In this document: positions 62,409 to 64,000 of the stretch, in pieces
Layout: every line of letters starts with the position of its first letter
Position numbering within the stretch: position 1 is the stretch's first letter
Assembly: GCA_016712315.1 (NCBI GenBank)
Contig: JADJRG010000029.1
Coordinates: 248,001-312,000 of the forward strand
Length of the DNA: 64,000 bases
Source of the DNA: Nannocystis sp.
Lineage (GTDB): Bacteria > Myxococcota_A > Polyangia > Nannocystales > Nannocystaceae
Reading direction: 5' to 3'
Notes under the pieces: generated by a model
What the model was told of the DNA's origin: nothing
Seen by the model: the letters and a program-made list of their open reading frames with translations, nothing else
The model's database searches: none
Position numbers and translations under genes: made by a program

Positions 62409-63278
62409 ATGCCCTCGTCGAGGCTCCCCGTCGTCCTCATTCTCCTCGCGCCGTTCTTACTCGGGAGCTCGCTCGCGTCCGCCGAGCCGGCCGCGGGCGA
62501 CGTGGTCGAGAGCTCGACGGGGAGGGCTCCGCTCGCGGCAGATGCCCCTCTGGAGCCGGTAGAAGCGGCTGAGACGGAGGTAGCCGCGCCGATGGTCGCA
62601 GTGGAACCGCCAGGCCTGGCAGAGGCGCTGTTGGGGCCGTCGGTGAACGAACACCCGGAGACGCGGGCGAAGGGGCCGATCCCGACGGACGAGGAGGCGG
62701 CGGACCGCGAGGCCGAAGCGACGAAGGCGTTCTACAGCTCGATCTATCGCCCGGCGAACAACCCCGGGCGCTTCACCTTGGTCGGGCGGCTGACATACTC
62801 AGTGCTTGCGAGCCAGGATCGGGCGGTGAACGGGCGCCTCGGCGGCGCGAGCGTTGATCTCGGCCAGTCGTGGAATCGCATCGGGTACGCGCTCACCGTG
62901 ACGGCGTTTGTCGGAGACCTTCGACTTCAGGAGGACTTCAGCGTGCGCTCGTCGGGCATGTTTGGCGGCGGGCCGACGCTCGACCTGGGGCGTCTGGCGC
63001 TGTTGCAGTACGGATTCGCGGATCTGCGGGTCGGTTACGATTTTTACTACGTGCCGACGCGGGCGAACGATCCGGGCGCCACAAAACCCTCTGCCGTCGC
63101 TCCGCACGGGCCCCGCGTGATCATCGAGGTGGGTCTGCTCGCGAGCCTCGCCAGGCAGCGCCGCTTCTTCCACGGCGTCGGGCTCGTGGTCGGGTATCAG
63201 CCGCTGATCGGGTCGTTGACCGGCGGGTTACCGTTCACCAACTCGCTGATCTTCGGCTTCAATTACTGGATGGGGTAG
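62409..63278 (+). CDS. Predicted outer-membrane protein, function unknown
   Basis: A 289-residue exported protein: signal peptide (MPSSRLPVVLILLAPFLLG, ending ASAEP), an Ala/Glu/Pro-rich region to about 110, then beta-rich segments (GYALTVTAFVGDLRLQEDFS; FADLRVGYDFYYVPTR) ending FGFNYWMG, with a terminal pattern like small barrels. No recognised family. The ATG is 6 bases after TAGCCT. Its last 20 bases overlap the 3' end of nqrM on the other strand. Confidence 0.7.
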   Translation: MPSSRLPVVLILLAPFLLGSSLASAEPAAGDVVESSTGRAPLAADAPLEPVEAAETEVAAPMVAVEPPGLAEALLGPSVNEHPETRAKGPIPTDEEAADREAEATKAFYSSIYRPANNPGRFTLVGRLTYSVLASQDRAVNGRLGGASVDLGQSWNRIGYALTVTAFVGDLRLQEDFSVRSSGMFGGGPTLDLGRLALLQYGFADLRVGYDFYYVPTRANDPGATKPSAVAPHGPRVIIEVGLLASLARQRRFFHGVGLVVGYQPLIGSLTGGLPFTNSLIFGFNYWMG

Positions 63279-63429
63279 CGCAGGCGTCGCGCTCGCCTTC
63301 GCTGCATCCGCACTTCTCACCGCTGCCGCCGCAGGAGCCGCGTAGACGTCGGTTCGAGAAGATCACGCCGACCGCCATGCCGAGCATGACAGCGCCGATG
63401 AGGGCGATCGAGAAGACGACGGTGAGCAC
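63259..63429 (-). CDS. nqrM: NqrM, Na+-NQR maturation protein
   Basis: Tiny 56-residue membrane protein, short enough to be easily missed. Start GTG 63429, 2 bases after the apbE stop. One N-terminal membrane helix (TVVFSIALIGAVMLGMAVGV) and a Cys-rich tail, SCGG, then KCGC and DAC, match NqrM (formerly DUF539), which is needed to assemble the iron site of the sodium-pumping NADH:quinone reductase. The pairing apbE-nqrM is the standard 3' end of nqrABCDEF operons, so nqr genes are predicted just beyond the window. Confidence 0.88.
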   Translation of the reverse strand: MLTVVFSIALIGAVMLGMAVGVIFSNRRLRGSCGGSGEKCGCSEGERDACATPSSN

Positions 63430-63431
63430 GG

Positions 63432-64000
63432 CTAGAGCGTGGCCGAGCTGGCAGGACGACGCAAGGCGTCGAAGGCGGGGGTAGAGCGCAGCTCGAAGGT
63501 GTCTCCGACGCGGATGATCATCAACACGGCGAGGCCCTCACGCTCTGCGAGGGCCATGCCTTGGTCCGGCCCGAGGACGGTGAGCGCTGTCGCGAGGGCG
63601 TCGGCGCGGGCGGCGTCGCGGTGAATGACGGTGACTGAGGCGAGGTTGTGGGTGATCGGCGCGCGGCTGCGGGGATCGATGGTGTGGGAGATCCGGCGGC
63701 CGTCGAGCTCGCGGTAGTTGCGGTAGTCGCCCGAGGTGGCGAGGGCGTGATCGCTCAGGTGTACGATCTCTTGGAGGGCCGCCGCGCGCTCTTTGCTGGT
63801 CGCGGGTCGCTCGATCCCGACCCGCCAGGGCTGGCCGCTGGGGCCGTTGCCGCGCACGCGTAGCTCGCCGCCGACGTCGACGTAGTGGCGGGTGAACCCG
63901 CGCTGGGTGAGAGCGCTCGCGATCCGATCGGCGGCGTAGCCGGGGGCGATCGCGGAGAGGTCGAGGTTGAGCTCGGGGTGATCCTTGCGAGCGCTGGGCG
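63432..64000 (-). CDS. apbE: ApbE, FAD:protein FMN transferase (N-terminal part outside window)
   Basis: Mg2+-dependent enzyme that covalently attaches FMN to Thr residues of NqrB/NqrC or RnfG/D. The frame is open to the right edge. Visible core: LDLSAIAPGYAADRIASAL, VDVGGELRVRGNG, PWRVGIERP, ALATSGDYRNYRE and HTIDPRSRAPI, then the AD-rich DALATALTVLGPDQGMALAE. Only the C-terminal ~190 residues of about 330 are present. The downstream neighbour is nqrM, pointing to a Na+-NQR context. Confidence 0.94.
   Translation of the reverse strand, partial: PSARKDHPELNLDLSAIAPGYAADRIASALTQRGFTRHYVDVGGELRVRGNGPSGQPWRVGIERPATSKERAAALQEIVHLSDHALATSGDYRNYRELDGRRISHTIDPRSRAPITHNLASVTVIHRDAARADALATALTVLGPDQGMALAEREGLAVLMIIRVGDTFELRSTPAFDALRRPASSATL

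Overview
The window is a gene-dense, GC-rich (roughly two-thirds G+C) bacterial chromosome segment, with about 50 protein genes, one tRNA and no phage, insertion sequence or CRISPR array. The content points to a myxobacterium (Myxococcota): a GltJ/AgmX-type motility protein, Ser/Thr protein kinases and FHA proteins, many TPR lipoproteins, an RpoE1-like sigma factor, and a lamin-tail lipoprotein with a Ser/Thr/Asp-rich linker of the kind common in Nannocystaceae. The family-level placement is an inference.

Layout. 1-2.7 kb: the end of folD, then parB-parA and a 54-residue acidic protein. 2.8-9.7 kb: lamin-tail lipoprotein, lon, dnaK and a MepA-like murein endopeptidase. 9.7-18.3 kb: a MerR-like regulator, a solitary sigma70-region-4 protein, then purH, purD, a DUF1015 gene, hisZ and purA, largely one purine/histidine block. 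18.5-21.5 kb: GltJ-like protein, coiled-coil membrane protein, tRNA-Cys. 21.5-25.4 kb: TPR lipoprotein and FadL-like barrel. 25.5-30 kb: RHH-FHA protein, recG, heme A synthase. 30-35.3 kb: TPR lipoprotein, FHA-kinase, octaheme cytochrome, small membrane protein. 35.3-39.5 kb: cardiolipin synthase, aldehyde dehydrogenase, a degenerate PilT-like protein, csrA. 39.5-46.1 kb: peptidase MA-like/TPR protein, DUF4175 protein, ECF sigma factor with anti-sigma and secreted protein. 46.2-55.4 kb: cell-wall block (AsmA-like/GT51 fusion, beta-barrel, class A PBP) and small membrane proteins, then a PEGA protein. 55.5-61.2 kb: kinase, barrel, cystathionine beta-synthase and gamma-lyase (reverse transsulfuration). 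61.2-64 kb: TonB-C-like lipoprotein, OmpA lipoprotein, outer-membrane protein, then nqrM and the 3' part of apbE, probably the tail of a Na+-NQR operon lying beyond the right edge.

The most unusual pattern is at gene starts. Thirteen first-in-transcript genes have a TANNNT -10-like hexamer (TATATC in one, TAAATA in another) only 6-8 bases before an ATG or GTG and usually no Shine-Dalgarno sequence, so many transcripts here are probably leaderless. Genes inside operons instead overlap by 4 bases or carry a Shine-Dalgarno sequence. I used this pattern to choose several starts. Other points of interest are the ATPase-dead PilT-like protein, the AsmA-GT51 fusion, the solitary sigma region 4 protein with three cysteines, and repeat clusters upstream of the MerR-like gene.
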